Positions 34,952 to 47,520 of a stretch of DNA of 64,000 bases are shown here, piece by piece. Location: the NCBI RefSeq assembly GCF_023065955.2, contig NW_026622786.1:44750938-44814937 (forward strand), written 5' to 3'. Position numbers and translations under genes: made by a program. How positions within the stretch are numbered: position 1 is the stretch's first letter; each line of letters begins with the position of its first letter. The notes beneath the pieces were generated by a model, which was not told the DNA's origin, did not search any database, and saw only the letters and a program-made list of their open reading frames with translations. The stretch is from Ursus arctos. Its lineage: Eukaryota > Chordata > Mammalia > Carnivora > Ursidae.

Positions 34952-37303
34952 AAATTTAGAATATTAATTGAATACTGAATATTACAAATATGTAATAGCT
35001 GATTGGTTAGCCGCTAAACGAGCCTGCTGTTTATTTGTCAGCTCAGATTGCGCTTGCCTGAGATAACTGAAAAGAACTGAGAAGGAAAGGCGTAAGCAAG
35101 TGGTGCAGAAAGTAAGAAAGATAAGCCTTAGAGTCGTGTGCGGGCATGAGGCCCTGCTCCAGTTCCTGAAATGGAACTGAATTTCCATGGAAGGTTTTGA
35201 TAACTTGCTTGAGGACGGCAGAAAGGGGCCGTGAAACCTTGCTAAAGTTTCATCAGTCTGGGTCCTTATAACCTTGGAAGATGGTAAGTATAGAGGCAAT
35301 TTAGTCAACTGAAAGAAACAATTGTTCATTTCCTAGTGCATGCATTTAATCATGAGCTGTCACTCGGGCCTCCCGTTAGAATCCAGAAAAGGTTACATGG
35401 TGGCAATAATTGGGGAATATTTTTAAAAAGAACGAAGTAACTAGACCCAAGAGAAAAGAGATGTTGCTGTCAGGAACACACTTGCGCAGAAAAAAAAAAA
35501 ATGATTAAGAGTAAATGAAAAGGTGAAGAGCTGTCATCTCCTTTATTTTACTCTTACCCATTTCAATGTCTACTTTCTCAGTTTGTACATATGAAGCAGG
35601 CCTTTCCTCCACCCTAATCTCACTATTACCTTGCATTTACATAGAGCTTATCTCCCAGAAGCTCACAGGGCTACCTCTGAGTCCGTGCCACTTTGGAAAG
35701 TACTGCTTAACAAAAAGGAGGTGCTCTCATCACATGTTTTAGCGGGAGCTGGGAGCTGGGTTTGCCGTAGGCTGGTGATTGTGCGCTGGGCTGCATGTCA
35801 CAGCCGCCCAAGAAGAGCAAACCTGGCATGATTTTGCAACTTGGAGCCAGGCCTGCCATCAGCCCTTTGCTTTCAAGTGTGACTCGGAGATGTTTCTTAT
35901 CTGCAGAGAATTATCCAGGTTGCTGGCTTACCTTCATGGCTACTGGTGTCCCTGAAATATTTTTGTTGATTACCTCTCTGTTTGGGAGCTCTGTTTGCCA
36001 CAGGGAAGACAATTTACTTAAATTTTAAATCTTGGATTTCCTTCCCCGTTTACACTTTTCAGACTGTCATTTGCAGAATGTTATTTAATCAGATTTACTT
36101 CCTCTGGTTCTTGCTTCAGAGAAATGGAATTGAAGGAGGAAAAAAAAATCCTTTGAAGTGGAAGGGAATGGGTTTGGAGATGGAAATATTTTAGTAGTTC
36201 CTTCAGAAATTTTTGTTGCAGCTTTGTTATTTAAAAAAATGCATGTTTCCAAGGCATCCATAATTCAATGAAATCAAACGCAAATAATTGCTTTGAATTC
36301 ACTGAAAGTTGGTCTCTTCACATTTTTCATTTAGTTGAAAATTGATTTTTAGAAAAGTGAAGTAGATTAAAAGTATTGCCTGGCCTCTGTATAATTCTCG
36401 AGCTGACAGTATTCTTACTAGGCTCTCTTGAAAGTCTCTCAACCAACCATGACTATTTCTCTGCCCCCTCTTCTTCCTTTTCCTGCTTCTTTCCTCGTCT
36501 TCCTCTTAGAGGTTAGATAAACACTTTGCTTATTCACTATTATGAAAATACTTCAGAGTATAAACGAGGAGGCCAGGCGGAGGACATTTCTTTTCATCTC
36601 TGGCATATCAATTTGTTGTTTATTGTATAAATAAATGTGTAAACACCATAGAACAGAGGTTTTTTGTTGTTGTTGTTGCTATTGTTATTGGGTTTACTGT
36701 TTGATATGAAAAATAATATTAATGATGTTGGATTTTCATTGATTGAATCCTTCCTGTAAAGATGGATAGTCCTAGGCATATAACACATGTCTCTAATCCT
36801 CAGAGGGACCATAGAAGGAATCGAACCTGTGCCATCCCCCTCTCACATAGTCGAAGATCAGGGAAGGGTACATTGTCAGTGCTCAAGTGTAAAGATAAAG
36901 CACTCAATTGCAAAAACAAATTAGAACAAAATTATGCCACCAATATTTAATTAATTTGATTTGAATTTTTATCTGAGAACCAGCTGAAAGAACCAAGAGC
37001 AGTTTCCTCTTCGTGTTACTGATATTTTTGTTGTATGTAAAACACACACACACAAGTAAAATAAAAAGTGACAAACTTTGTCCAGATCCCTGGCATTTAT
37101 ATTAAAAACAAAGCCAAAATGCATGTAATTGTTAGAGAGATTTCTTTGGTAACGGGCTTGACTTTTTGTACCCTAGGAAGACTGACATTTTATCAAGGTT
37201 TTATTGCTAGGGAAGAGCCTTTTCTAGTCCTCCTATTACAGTATCATTTCTCCCTGATTAGAAGGTAATTAATTAATAAGCCCCCTTCTTTTGTTCATTT
37301 TAG

Positions 37304-37484
37304 GATTCAAGAAAGATTCATAAAACACCACCGCATAGTAATGCAGCTATTACAATGATCTATTTGGGGAAAACTGTGCACCTGTCTCATGATCACCCAG
37401 ACTTCCGGGATGAAATAAAAGTTTATCAACAGCATTGTGGTGGGGAAAACCTTTGTGTCTACAAAGGCAAACTACTTGAAAAAG
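37304..37484 (+). CDS. ERICH3: ERICH3 coding exon (expected exon 8), conserved core
   Basis: Sixty codons plus one base (about residues 275-334), entering in phase 0 and leaving in phase 1, acceptor tttgttcattttag, donor gtacac. It begins DSRKIHKTPPHSNAAITMIY and encodes LGKTVHLSHDHPDFRDEIKV then YQQHCGGENLCVYKGKLLEK. This starts the most conserved part of the protein, which I believe is Pfam DUF4590 (ERICH3 family, function unknown). The CGGENLC motif has two cysteines six residues apart. The donor is not ideal (gtacac). Confidence 0.96.
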
Positions 37485-38717
37485 GTACACATAAAATGTG
37501 AAGTATTTTTTTTAATTGCTTAAAGTTGATGCTATAGATAAACTATTGTTGATATCATATCAAAATGACTTCAATCACTATGAAATTATGCATATCCAGG
37601 GACTTATAAAACAGCTGCCTCAAAGTAAATCTCGATTTACTGCTCCGTGATTGAAACCGAAGCGACAATTACTCTTGCAGATTGTGAAAGAAAGAATTTG
37701 GAGTGATTTAACCTGGTAACAGATTAATTTTGGGACGGAGATATATGATCACTAAAATGTTGCACGAATAAACTGTCCCCCAAATTACAAGTTAACTATT
37801 TGGCCTGCCATAGTGAATTATAACATACATTATTCTAAGGGGAAAATACCAGATTGGCAATTTGTTCTTTAGAAAAATGTTGAGATAAAATCACAAATCC
37901 AATAAACTTCAGGGTGAATCACACCTAAATAACTTGGTGCAGAATTTGGCTAGATGGATTTTAGTACATTTCTGCCTTCATTTGATCATAAATCCATGTT
38001 TCTTAGCAGAAGATAATTTTTATATCCAATATAGAGTTTCACATATTGTACTGAAGTGGTTTTCATCAATATTTAGTTGTGTGGAATAGCAATTAAAAGG
38101 ACAAGTTGTTATAGGATTATATTTGTTATTTTCTTGCTTAAGAAACTCTGTTTAGAAAGTAATTGCATTTTCACTAAGTAAAAGAAATATTTATATTTGG
38201 GCAATCTTGATACAAGTTTAGGGAGTCCTAGGAGTTGGGGGCAAGAATGGAATTGTTACTTTTGGCTGGCTTTTCTGATTTCCTTCATCACTCAAACATA
38301 GGGACTGTTAATTCTAAAAATTTCAGGTACTTAAAAAGAAACTAGACAGATTAGATATTTAAAACTTTCCAACATAAGAAAGATTAAACATTTGAATGTT
38401 AGTTTTAACTTTATAAAGATTTGTAAAACGTATTTATAAAAAATAATGCTCAGTAATGGTAAAAACTGTTTTTCTCCATTTTATATACCTGGCTGAAATG
38501 CAACTTACTTTGCCACTTTGTCATAGCATTTGAGAGTTCATTCCTTGCATCTTGTAGATGGTGAAAATGAGAGAAGTCCAGAGGTACAATGGCTTCTTAA
38601 GGTTACACGCACAGCTCGGGGCCTGGTCAAGAGCAGATCCTGGACCTCTGAGTAGGTGCAGGACCCTTGCTCAGTTAGCTATTCTTAGTGGCAAAGGGTT
38701 TCCTACATTTCCATAAT

Positions 38718-38759
38718 ATGAGAGGTATGAAACCCCTTATGAGAGGTATGAAACCCCTA
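38718..38759. repeat. 21-bp tandem duplication
   Basis: The unit atgagaggtatgaaacccct plus one base occurs twice in direct succession (38718-38738 and 38739-38759), differing only at the final base. It is a simple local duplication with no sign of function. Confidence 0.9.
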
Positions 38760-40121
38760 ATGATAGTGGCATAGACACTTCATTTTTGAAAGTGCAACTT
38801 TCAAGTATTAATTTAGAAGAATTGCTGAAATTAGCTATCATCTACAATTGGAATGAACGTAATGAAACTTTTCCTGGGTCTTGGATCACGCTTTCTTCAA
38901 GACAATGCATGTATGTGTCTGTTGCCTGCTGGAAAACGTGGTACCTACGAATGAAACAAGAACAAGGCTTAGCTAGCTGAATGATTCTCAGGAAGACCAC
39001 ATATCCTCTGTGGTAACAATACAAAACCAAAAAGTAAGGGAGAGTGTTACTTAGCTAAGTGTTGTTTTGCGTACCTGTTGATCCTGGGACTGACTTCTGT
39101 TGTGTCATTGGACAGACTTGAGTAACAGGATGGAATGGGGACTTAAATAATTGAATCCTGTCCACACAAAAATTTTGTCTCAGCTTGCCCTTTGATTGCC
39201 AGGAAAGTAATTGTTGAAAATTGAAAAGTTGGGTGGCTCAGAGTTGACTTGTGGTTCAGCAATCTTAGCAATTTAGCTGGGCTGAAAAGAATCTGCCCGT
39301 TTTACAAATCAAAGCTGTGCATGATTCAGTGAAATGTGAATAGGTTTTTAGAAGAGTTCTGTTTAAAAAAAAAAAAGGGGCTTTTAACGTTCTGCTTGGA
39401 GCGGTAAACTAATTAAAAATGTGGCATTCGTTAATTTGTCTTGCTTTTGGATGAGAAATAACAATAAAATTAATTATTTAGGAATGTGGCAAGTGCATCT
39501 TTTATTCCCTTAGTAATTCATTGATGTGATGTCTTACAGTTTGATTTGAGACATCAAGCCACATATTGATTGCTTATTAGGTACACCTATGAAGTCACCA
39601 AGTATTTCTGCTACGTTAGTAGAGTTCTTCGCAGGCATTTACCATGTTCATCCTTTCCAACAAGGCAAACCTTGTCCTCCTGGGTTCATGTGGATACAAA
39701 GAGCAAAGTAACTTTTCTTTTTTCTGACCCTCTTATAATCCCTCCCTTTTCTGCCCCATTTTCCTGTGTTTTCATAACCTGATCCTTTGTACCGATTTGT
39801 ACGTTCCTCTTTACTCCCGCTTCTCTGTTTCCCCACCCCCGTGCTGCTATCTTGTCTTTTGGAGCGCTGTTCCTTTGTCTGCAGTAGGACAAAGGAGTTT
39901 AAATTCAAGATAGGATTTTAAATTCAAATTTTATCCATCTCTTAAGATTCACATTGAGGCTATGAAGCTTTCTCAGCCGACTTCGACTGTGTTCGTCCCC
40001 CTCTCCATGGCCTGTGGCTCTTAGTCTCCCCTGAAAACCAAAGCATTTCATTACACCGTGACTTAGAGTAACTGGTTTTCATTTTTCTTTTACTCGTTAC
40101 CTATATTGAGTTTTTAGTTTT

Positions 40122-40640
40122 TAAAAATAGCTTATTGAGGTGTAACTTATATTCCACAAAATTCACCCATTGTGAGTGTACAATGCACTGGGTTTTAAGC
40201 ATTTTATAGGGTTGTGCAGCCATTAGCACAAACCGGTTTCAGAATCCCTCTACCACTTCAAAAGTTCCCTTGTGCCCGTTGGCCAAGAATCCTTGCTCTT
40301 TGTAGCCAGCCTCAGGCAGCCACTGACCCGCTGCCAGTCACTACAGATACACATTTCCTGGACATTTTGTAGAAATGAGACCTTACAATAGGCAGCATTG
40401 GTGTCTTGCTTCTTTCACTTAGCCTGACGTTTCTGAGAGTCATCTATTCACAGCATTTATCAATGGCCGCTCTCTCTTCTTATACCCCTGAATGTATTCC
40501 ATCCGCTAAGTGTACACTTGCACTGTTTCTAATTTGGGACCATTATAAATCATGCTGTGATGCAAGTTTTTGTGTAGACATCTGGTCATTTCTCTTGAGC
40601 AGATGCCTAGGAGTGGATTTGATGGCTCCCCCCCCCCCCC
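40122..40640 (-). repeat. Old L1M 3' end, antisense
   Basis: Plus-strand landmarks in order: 'agcttattgaggtgtaactt', 'gtgtacaatgcactgggttt', 'gttgtgcagccattagcaca', 'cttctttcacttagcctgac', 'atgcctaggagtggatttg'. This is antisense L1M 3' sequence without reading frame. It ends at a run of 13 C bases (40628-40640). Confidence 0.75.
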
Positions 40641-41059
40641 GAGTGTGGGCCACATTTTTCTGCTTCTTACATACACGTCTTTTGATTTTTTTTGTTGTTG
40701 AAAACTGGACATTTTCGATCATGTATTACAGCAACTGCGGATTCTAGATTCTGACTTTTCTCTCTTGACGGTTAATCGTTCTCACTCTTTTTGCTGTTGT
40801 CTGTTTAGTAACTTCTCTGAAATCCGTGAAATCCATGCCCCCTCTCCTCGGTGGACAGCCAGTATAATGCCTCTGCTCAGATTTTATCTTTTTCTTTTTC
40901 AGGCTGGTCTCCTTGGGTTGTCTCTGTGCTTTCAGTTTATTGATCATCTAGTGATTTGTCAGAGGCTGTGCTCAAAGGCTTTGAACCAGTACAGAGTCAG
41001 AAGACTTTGAATAAAGTACAGCCTCCACCTTGTGCCACGGATCTGTGTATGGGTGTGTT

Positions 41060-41510
41060 TCCTGGGGCTAATGTAACAAATCCCCAAAACCGGTGGTTTA
41101 AAACAACAGAAATTCAATTCTCTCACAGCTCTGAAGGTCAGACATCTGAAATCGGGTATTATTAGCAGGGCCATCCTCCATCTAATAGCTCTAGGAGAAT
41201 CTTCCCTTGCCTCTTCCAACTTCTGGGGATTCCTGCAATCCTGGGCATTCCCCTACTGGTAGCCCAGTATTCCCATCTCTGGGTCCTCTGTCCTCACCTG
41301 TCATTCTTGCCTGTGTGTCCTGTCCTCTTCTTATAAGGATGTCAGTCATTGAATTTGTTTGACAAAGCAAATCCAGGATGATTTCATCTTGATCCTTCAT
41401 AGCTTGTATCTGCAAAGACCCTATTTCCAGATAAGGTCACACTCTGAGGTTCTGGGCAGTCATGGAGTTTTAGAAGGCAATATTCAACCCACTGTAACGG
41501 GTTCAGGAGT
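41060..41510 (-). mobile_element. MaLR LTR (MLT1-like), antisense
   Basis: Reverse-complement MLT1 landmarks: 'ggtggtttaaaacaacagaa', 'ctctcacagctctgaaggtc', 'cttgcctcttccaacttctg', 'tgcaaagaccctatttccag' and 'ataaggtcacactctgaggt', ending near 'caacccactgtaac'. Likely a solitary LTR; no internal region seen. Confidence 0.75.
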
Positions 41511-43274
41511 CCATCCAAAGTTCAGGGAGTTTTCAGTATGCTTTAACTTTTATTTTCCATCAGGCTTCCTTGTGTTTTCTTTGTTCGTGGGTGCAAGCTC
41601 CCCATCGGCCGGGGATGTGTGAATAGGTTGGGCCTACTCCAATCCATGCCACTTCGCGTCAGCGGGGGGACGCATGGAGAGCTTATCAAATGTGTCTGCA
41701 ATGGCCTTGTGGCCTGTATCTCCCTGTTAAGTTTCTGGCTAGTATATCAGCCTGCTGCTTGCCCTGATTACAACTACAGTCTCAGCTAGCAGAATCTCTG
41801 ACCTTCCATGTTAGCTTGCCTCCAAGATTGCTACTTATTACAGGGAATGCCACTGGCCAAGGCTTTTTGTTTTTTGCTCCAGATGAAGTCAACCCCCACT
41901 GACAGGGAAGCTGCTGGTTATTTATGGCCTGCCCTCCTCTGTTAGAACCCGGGAAGAACTGCTGTCGGGAGAGGGGGATGGGAGCAGCCCCAGGCAAGAA
42001 TGCCTCAGATTCCCTCTGTTCTTACGAAAAGTTCAGTAATTTTTGATGAATAGCGGCTGTCAGTTTCTTTTAAATCTTTGGTCCGTTTTTGGAGACAAAA
42101 TTTTAAGGGGAGAGGATTTGGGGACCTCGCTCCAGAAATCTGGCTGATTATTTTTGTCTCTCCTGCTGAATTATAACTTCTTGAGTCAGAAGACCATATT
42201 TGATTTTTTTTTCAGTACTTTAGTTCCTCTCTAGTGCCTAAAATAGTGCGAGCCGCTGCCAGTCAACAATGAATAACCACGTTTTACAAATAGTATAGCT
42301 TGCTTTCTAGCACTGCACATTATATCATGTGTAAGGCTACTCAGTGATGTGGGGAGACTGGATGGCTCCCTCCACCCAACTCCTTCGCCCCCTCCCGCGG
42401 CCATCCTCGTTTAATAGATGAGAATTCTGAAATGCAACCGTCCAATGACCTACCAAGGGATACTCAACTTAGTGAGGAACTAGGACACGGACCCAAATCT
42501 TCTGACCTCTGGTCTATAGTCTTTCCATTATTCCATGCAGAAACCATTAAGTCAGGGTTGGAAAGCATCACTAAATTTTAAAATATAAGCTTAAAAAAGA
42601 AATAACCAGGGAAGAAAAGCAGAGGGTGTCAATTCTTGTTCAGTAAGTTTGAACAAAAGAGGAAGGAATGGACTAACAGGTGGGTGCACTCTCCAGCCAC
42701 ATGGCCACACGGTGGAAGGGCAGCGCCCCGAGAAGTCCGCCTCCTGCGCCCGCTCTCAGCATTTCCTTAGCTGCACCCTCTTCCTGGGCTGGGACCTCAG
42801 GTAGTTGGGGGTGTGATGCTGCAGCAGAATAGATCACATGACATGAATGTCCCATTCACGTTTCTGGAAAGAAAGCAGTCAAGCTCGCTTTCTAGTCCAC
42901 ACTTAGGAGTCCGTGCATCAGTAAGACAAGTGGATTTTTAAATCTGTTGTATCTTAGTTTCCCCAGACGCTAACTTTTCAATTTTGTCTTCCCTTGTGTG
43001 TTTCCTTGTACATCACACATACTAAGGTATAGATGATGGAATTACCTTTCCAGTAGTTGTGTTCTTTAGTACAAGTTGCAAACTGATCTAGACAGCTTTT
43101 GGGGGCGGAGTGTGGTATGAACATAGCATTTCCAGATGACTGTGAAACAGGTTCAAATAATAATTTATTAATTAGTTATTGGGGGCCTCCTATGCCATTG
43201 TCCTGGGACCTGGGGAAACAAAGATGAGTCAGACAGTTCCAGCTGTCATGGATTTCACAAACATGCAGGGCAGC

Positions 43275-43465
43275 AGACAGTTACATCAGGGTTCTCAAAG
43301 TGGGGTCCCTGGACCAGAAGCTCAAGCATCACCTGGCAACTTAATAGAAATGCAAATTCTTGGGCCCTAGTGAATCAGAAACTCTGGGGTGAAGCCCACC
43401 AATCTGTGTTATAATAAGCCTTTCAGGGTATTCTGACACACACTGAAGTTTGAGAAGCCCTGGTG
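43275..43465 (+). repeat. MER5A-like hAT transposon remnant
   Basis: The ends 'gggttctcaaagtggggtcc' and 'gaagtttgagaagccctgg' form the degenerate inverted termini typical of MER5-type elements. Internal text 'atagaaatgcaaattcttgg' and 'gcccaccaatctgtgtt' fits. Non-coding. Confidence 0.65.
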
Positions 43466-43969
43466 TTGCCGTATTTTTAAATGACTGTAATAACAGTAAC
43501 AATAAGAAATGTGTTCAGAGCAGAGAGATGAACTGATCAACTCCATGACTAGCACAAGTGGAAGAGTCCAGGGAGACCTGTTTTGTAAGAAGCGACATTA
43601 GAAGTGTCATGAAAAGCAGGTTTCTGAGTCGCTCTGTAGAATAGTGTTTTCTTAGACCTAGAATTTGGGATCTCTAGGGTGAGACCTTTCCAAAGAGCAT
43701 TATAAAGACTTGGGATGATTAAAATTTATTAACTACAAGCAGTGGTTCTTAATTTATTGGTGGGACTTTTGGGTGGGTGGGGGAACAAGAAGGGGACCCA
43801 AATCCAGGCAGATCTGAGAATGGATTTGAGATGGAATAATTCTACCTCATCCATATATGTATTAGGCTGGCTCAAGTCATAGCTAAAAATACACATTTAT
43901 TTAAAAGCATTACTGAGCTCACAGTAGCCTTTTGCCATATACTTTATCAGTAGCTAAATAGCAAGATGG

Positions 43970-44170
43970 AATCTAGAGAGGTATTTGGACTCCCAGCACT
44001 GACTCTCCTACGTACTGTATGGATCAATTACTGAGTTCCCTTGAACTTTAATTTCTGCATATAGAAACTAGTGATAAACACTTCATGTGTTTGTTGAGAA
44101 ATAACAGACCCAAGATTACCGGGCACAATGCCTGGCCATAGTAACAGCTCATATAATGTTATTATTTTAT
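43970..44170 (+). repeat. MIR SINE
   Basis: Weak but ordered MIR landmarks: 'ggatcaattactgagttccc', 'ctttaatttctgcatataga', 'accgggcacaatgcctggcc' and a tail 'aacagctcatataatg'. Ancient and diverged. Confidence 0.5.
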
Positions 44171-44372
44171 TACAAATCAGAGTTTTATAATGCCTTGGAG
44201 TATTTATGTAAATAAAAGTAATAGCATGTGTTTTTATGATTAAAAATTGTCCTCAAGTTAAAAAGGTGATCTAGAGCATAATACTGTACTTATCTAATAG
44301 AAAAATGTGATTTTGAACATATTGGTCCAAAGTCAGTTGCTTTCACTGATGTGTTTACCTTTTTAATTCCAG

Positions 44373-44559
44373 AGACCTTTCAGTTTATTTCCAAAAGGCA
44401 CCATGGTTTTCCCTTCAGTCTCACCTTTTTCCTGAATGGGATGCAGGTGAACAGGTTAAGCTCCTGCTGTGAATACAAGCATCGAAAAGGTTCCAGACTT
44501 GGAGGCAAACGAGGCTACTTTGGGTTTGTGTGCGTGGAGAGATCATCTCCTTGCTACAA
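44373..44559 (+). CDS. ERICH3: ERICH3 coding exon (expected exon 9), conserved core
   Basis: 187 nt (about residues 335-397), entering in phase 1 and leaving in phase 2, acceptor ttttaattccag, donor gtatgg after exon bases CAA. It encodes TFQFISKRHHGFPFSLTFFL, then NGMQVNRLSSCCEYKHRKG, then GKRGYFGFVCVERSSPCY. The pattern of beta-like alternation, a basic patch and cysteines (CC, C, C) lies in the conserved core. The exon lacks G at the last position, so the donor is weak. The final Lys codon is split AA|G with the next exon. Confidence 0.96.
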
Positions 44560-44985
44560 GTATGGAAACAAATGTCCTTTGGTAGAGGGCAAGTTTGCTA
44601 CATTTTTCTTTTTATGCTTCTACTGATGCATTTCTCATCACAGTTTGTTAACAAAGGTATCAGCGTAGATGAGCCTAAAATGTCTAAGTTAACCGTTGCT
44701 TATTATAACCCAGTGTGTTGTGTTTGAAATTATTAGATGTAAGTTAGATTTCCAGATGTATTCTATAATGGGGATAAAAGCTGGTGGTGTTCCAAATTCT
44801 GTTTCTCTCTCTCTCCCTCTCCTCATACTGCTTTAAGTTCTGTTTCTGAAGGGAAGGAGAGAGGGTGTTTTATTCGCATTCTTCTTAGGAACTGGTTTGG
44901 GAGTCCCAGAGCATGTGCCAAGCAGCTGTCTTATGTGGTTGGGTTATCAGGTCATGCTTGTATTATGGTGTGGCCCAGTTATCAT

Positions 44986-45025
44986 TCTCACGCCCCTAGT
45001 TTTAATCTCACGCCCCTAATTTTAA
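44986..45025. repeat. 20-bp tandem duplication
   Basis: The unit tctcacgcccctagttttaa (44986-45005) is followed directly by a copy differing only at one base (tctcacgcccctaattttaa, 45006-45025). A local duplication with no sign of function. Confidence 0.9.
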
Positions 45026-45149
45026 TGCGTGATAAAGGGTCGGTTTTGACTGTTGCTTATCAGCTTTCATATTAGACATTCTGTTTGAAATTAGGACACT
45101 TGCTTGTAGGCTTTCTTTAATTTTTTTCTGAAAGGACTCATGGAAAATT

Positions 45150-45420
45150 GATATATGCCAAGCTAGAGAACATGAGCGAACCAACCAAAGCTCCTGCCCT
45201 CGTGGAGCCCATTCTAATGGGGGAAAGGCAAATAACAAGTAAACCAGTTAATATGTGTCAGCTGGACGTGTTGGGGTCAACTGCAAGTACTCTGCGGATT
45301 GTTTCTATAATTTCAGTCAAGCAGGAATTAATCAACTGAGGTTATGGCTTAAGGAAGAAGGGATTGGAGGTTTTAGGAAGGAGAAAGGGTGTGGAGGAGT
45401 CATCCAGCAAGTGGGGCAGT
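45150..45420 (+). repeat. L2 fragment
   Basis: Sense L2 landmarks 'gctcctgccctcgtggagcc', 'cattctaatgggggaaagg' and 'caaataacaagtaaacc'. Downstream purine-rich text continues weakly to about 45420. Confidence 0.55.
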
Positions 45421-47269
45421 GAATGGTCTAGAACAATACAGTAGGCGTGCCCAGGTGTACTTAGGACCCACCTGAGGCTGTTTTCCTTTTCCAACTCAAA
45501 TATGCTTTCTCCATATTTGTGGGCAAGTCATTTAACAAATTTCCGTTTGACTCCCAGGAAAGCTGATGAGCTCATATACAATCATCCATGCACAAACACA
45601 TTGCATTCTTTGAGAGTTGCTGTATAAATCCAAGCTGTAAATGTTTGGTTATAAACACTTCCTATGGAGGTTTAATAATCAGTACTAAAATCTGATTGAT
45701 GACATCTACTTTCCTACTTAACACTTACTAGTCTATGTATAATTTTTTATATGATTTCATTTGATTCCCTCTAGCTTCTGTCTTTGACCTTTTCAAATAA
45801 TAAAAACAAAATGGTCGTGATATTAAAGAATAAGACCTGTTAGGTTTCTTACCTTTTAAAAAAACTGATTTATATAATATAAATATAAAATAAATGTTTA
45901 TAAAATATAATATTATTCACTTATAACATTACATAACCTTTTGGGGGGGGTCACATCCACAATAATGCTTTTAATTATTTTAAGGGGTGTACATTAATGC
46001 CTCTAATTTGTTAAAAAAGAAATTAATTTTAATTCATTTAAAAAATACTGGCTCTGGAACTTTGGTTATGAGGAGAGGATTATTTAAAATGCCAATAGGG
46101 AGTTCAGGTTCTAAAAATGATTAGGAATTACCTGTTTAAGGTCTTCGGAAAACAAGAAAGGCTCAGCAGCGGTCACGACTAAGTGTGGAGGTCCCACAGT
46201 TGTACCCATCCCTCGGTCATGGAAACCGAAGAGACAAGGTAGTTTTTTCAGTTGCTGGAGTGAAGCACGGGAGGGAGAATGGCCCAGCCAAGTAGAATGC
46301 AGGCTGCGCCGCGCTTTGGAAATCGGAATCCACACCTCTGATTGTACTCAGAAGTCAAATAGGTAGTCAGTGACAAGGACAGCACAGGTGTTGCTCACTT
46401 TGTTCGTGCAATTCCCCGAAGCAGATGGGCCATAAAAAGTCTGTGCGTGCAGTAGGGAGGCGTCAAAGCTCTACGTAGTCACAACATAAACTAAAAGTAA
46501 CAGCCGATCGGAAGCTCCAAATCGATGCATTTGGGGTTGCCATTGATAAGGGAAGAACAGCTTGAACAGAAGGCAGTGCTAGTAATCATATTCTGTGAAG
46601 ATGCATGACACCTTTATTCCAAGGAAAGCAGTGTGCGAAGTACATCATCGTTACAGGCAAGAAACATTTATCAGGCTTAATGTGGGGGGAGGCGAGTGTA
46701 TTCTTATTATCTCATTTTTTACAGCCTGATAGTTACTTTGAGCGCAGATCTTTTAGCTTTATTTTATGGGGAGATATTGAAAAGATAAGTGATATAACTA
46801 AGTTCTCATAAGCTGGGAGAATTGATTCCTATGCTACTTCTAGACTTGGGATGGCTGAAGTTCGGTGAAATCTTTAACTCAACAAATGGCCATTGGATCT
46901 GATTCACGCTGTGGCGGTTTTCAGATTTTACATATGATTTCTTTTCTTCCTGGACGGACACATCTGGACTACATTTGGATCCGCTTTCACCTGTGCACTG
47001 TATTGATTCGGTTTCCCACTCAGTCGTGCAGGGAAGGGGACGCAGGAAGTTCTAGAGGAGGAGGCTGGTGGAGGCTGACAATTGCCAGGCACCTTTCTCA
47101 GGTCACAGGTGGTCTCTAGGCCTTGGTGCAAACTTCTCCAGATTGTGCTAGTTTCTGGTGAAGAGGGTGAGCCCTTTCCCTGCTGGGAAGCCCTGCAGTG
47201 TAGCATCTGTCTGTGGGGCTGTCCTGGGAGGGCTACACCTGTAATCTAACAATATCTTTGTACCTCCTT

Positions 47270-47520
47270 GTGAGGGGATGGAATCTAGCAATCCTGAGCC
47301 AGGATCCAGCTCCATCCCTCACCTGCCTGCTGGGTGAGCTTGGGCAAGGCATGGAGGCCCGCCAGCCTCAGTTTCCTCAAGTTTGTCAAGTTGTGATGAT
47401 AGTTCTTATTGTATCGTCCTGGGTACGGTAATGAATCCTGTAAGATAATGTGTATATAGTACCCAGCAAAGAGCTTGGCACAGAGGGAATGCTCAATTAT
47501 CTTACTATTTATTATAATCA
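47270..47520 (+). repeat. MIR SINE
   Basis: MIR landmarks in order: 'gggtgagcttgggcaaggca', 'cagcctcagtttcctcaag', 'agcaaagagcttggcacaga' and 'gaatgctcaattatcttact'. One of the better preserved MIR copies in the window. Confidence 0.75.

Larger units (their letters stand above)
25262..37303 (+). other. ERICH3: Intron 7 (12042 bp, largest here)
   Basis: GT-AG intron. It holds the antisense RPL26 pseudogene (26421-26943), a truncated and a full SINE close together (27391 and 27555), antisense L1M sequence (28480-29180), an L2 piece (30490-30830), SINEs at 31997 and 34756, and an L2 piece at 33960-34440. The intervals 25300-26400, 27760-28450, 29200-30480, 30840-31870, 32340-33950 and 34970-37300 show nothing I can name, apart from a GTT-rich run near 36660-36690. 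Confidence 0.85.
37485..44372 (+). other. ERICH3: Intron 8 (6888 bp)
   Basis: GT-AG intron. It contains an antisense L1M 3' piece (40122-40630) ending in a C13 run, an antisense MaLR/MLT1-like LTR (41060-41510), an L2 scrap (43160-43260), a MER5A-like element (43275-43465), an MIR (about 43970-44170) and a 21-bp tandem duplication (38718-38759). The intervals 37500-38500, 38780-40100, 41520-43150 and 43470-43960 show nothing I can name with confidence; short MIR-like pieces may lie near 38520-38650 and 42400-42530. Confidence 0.8.
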
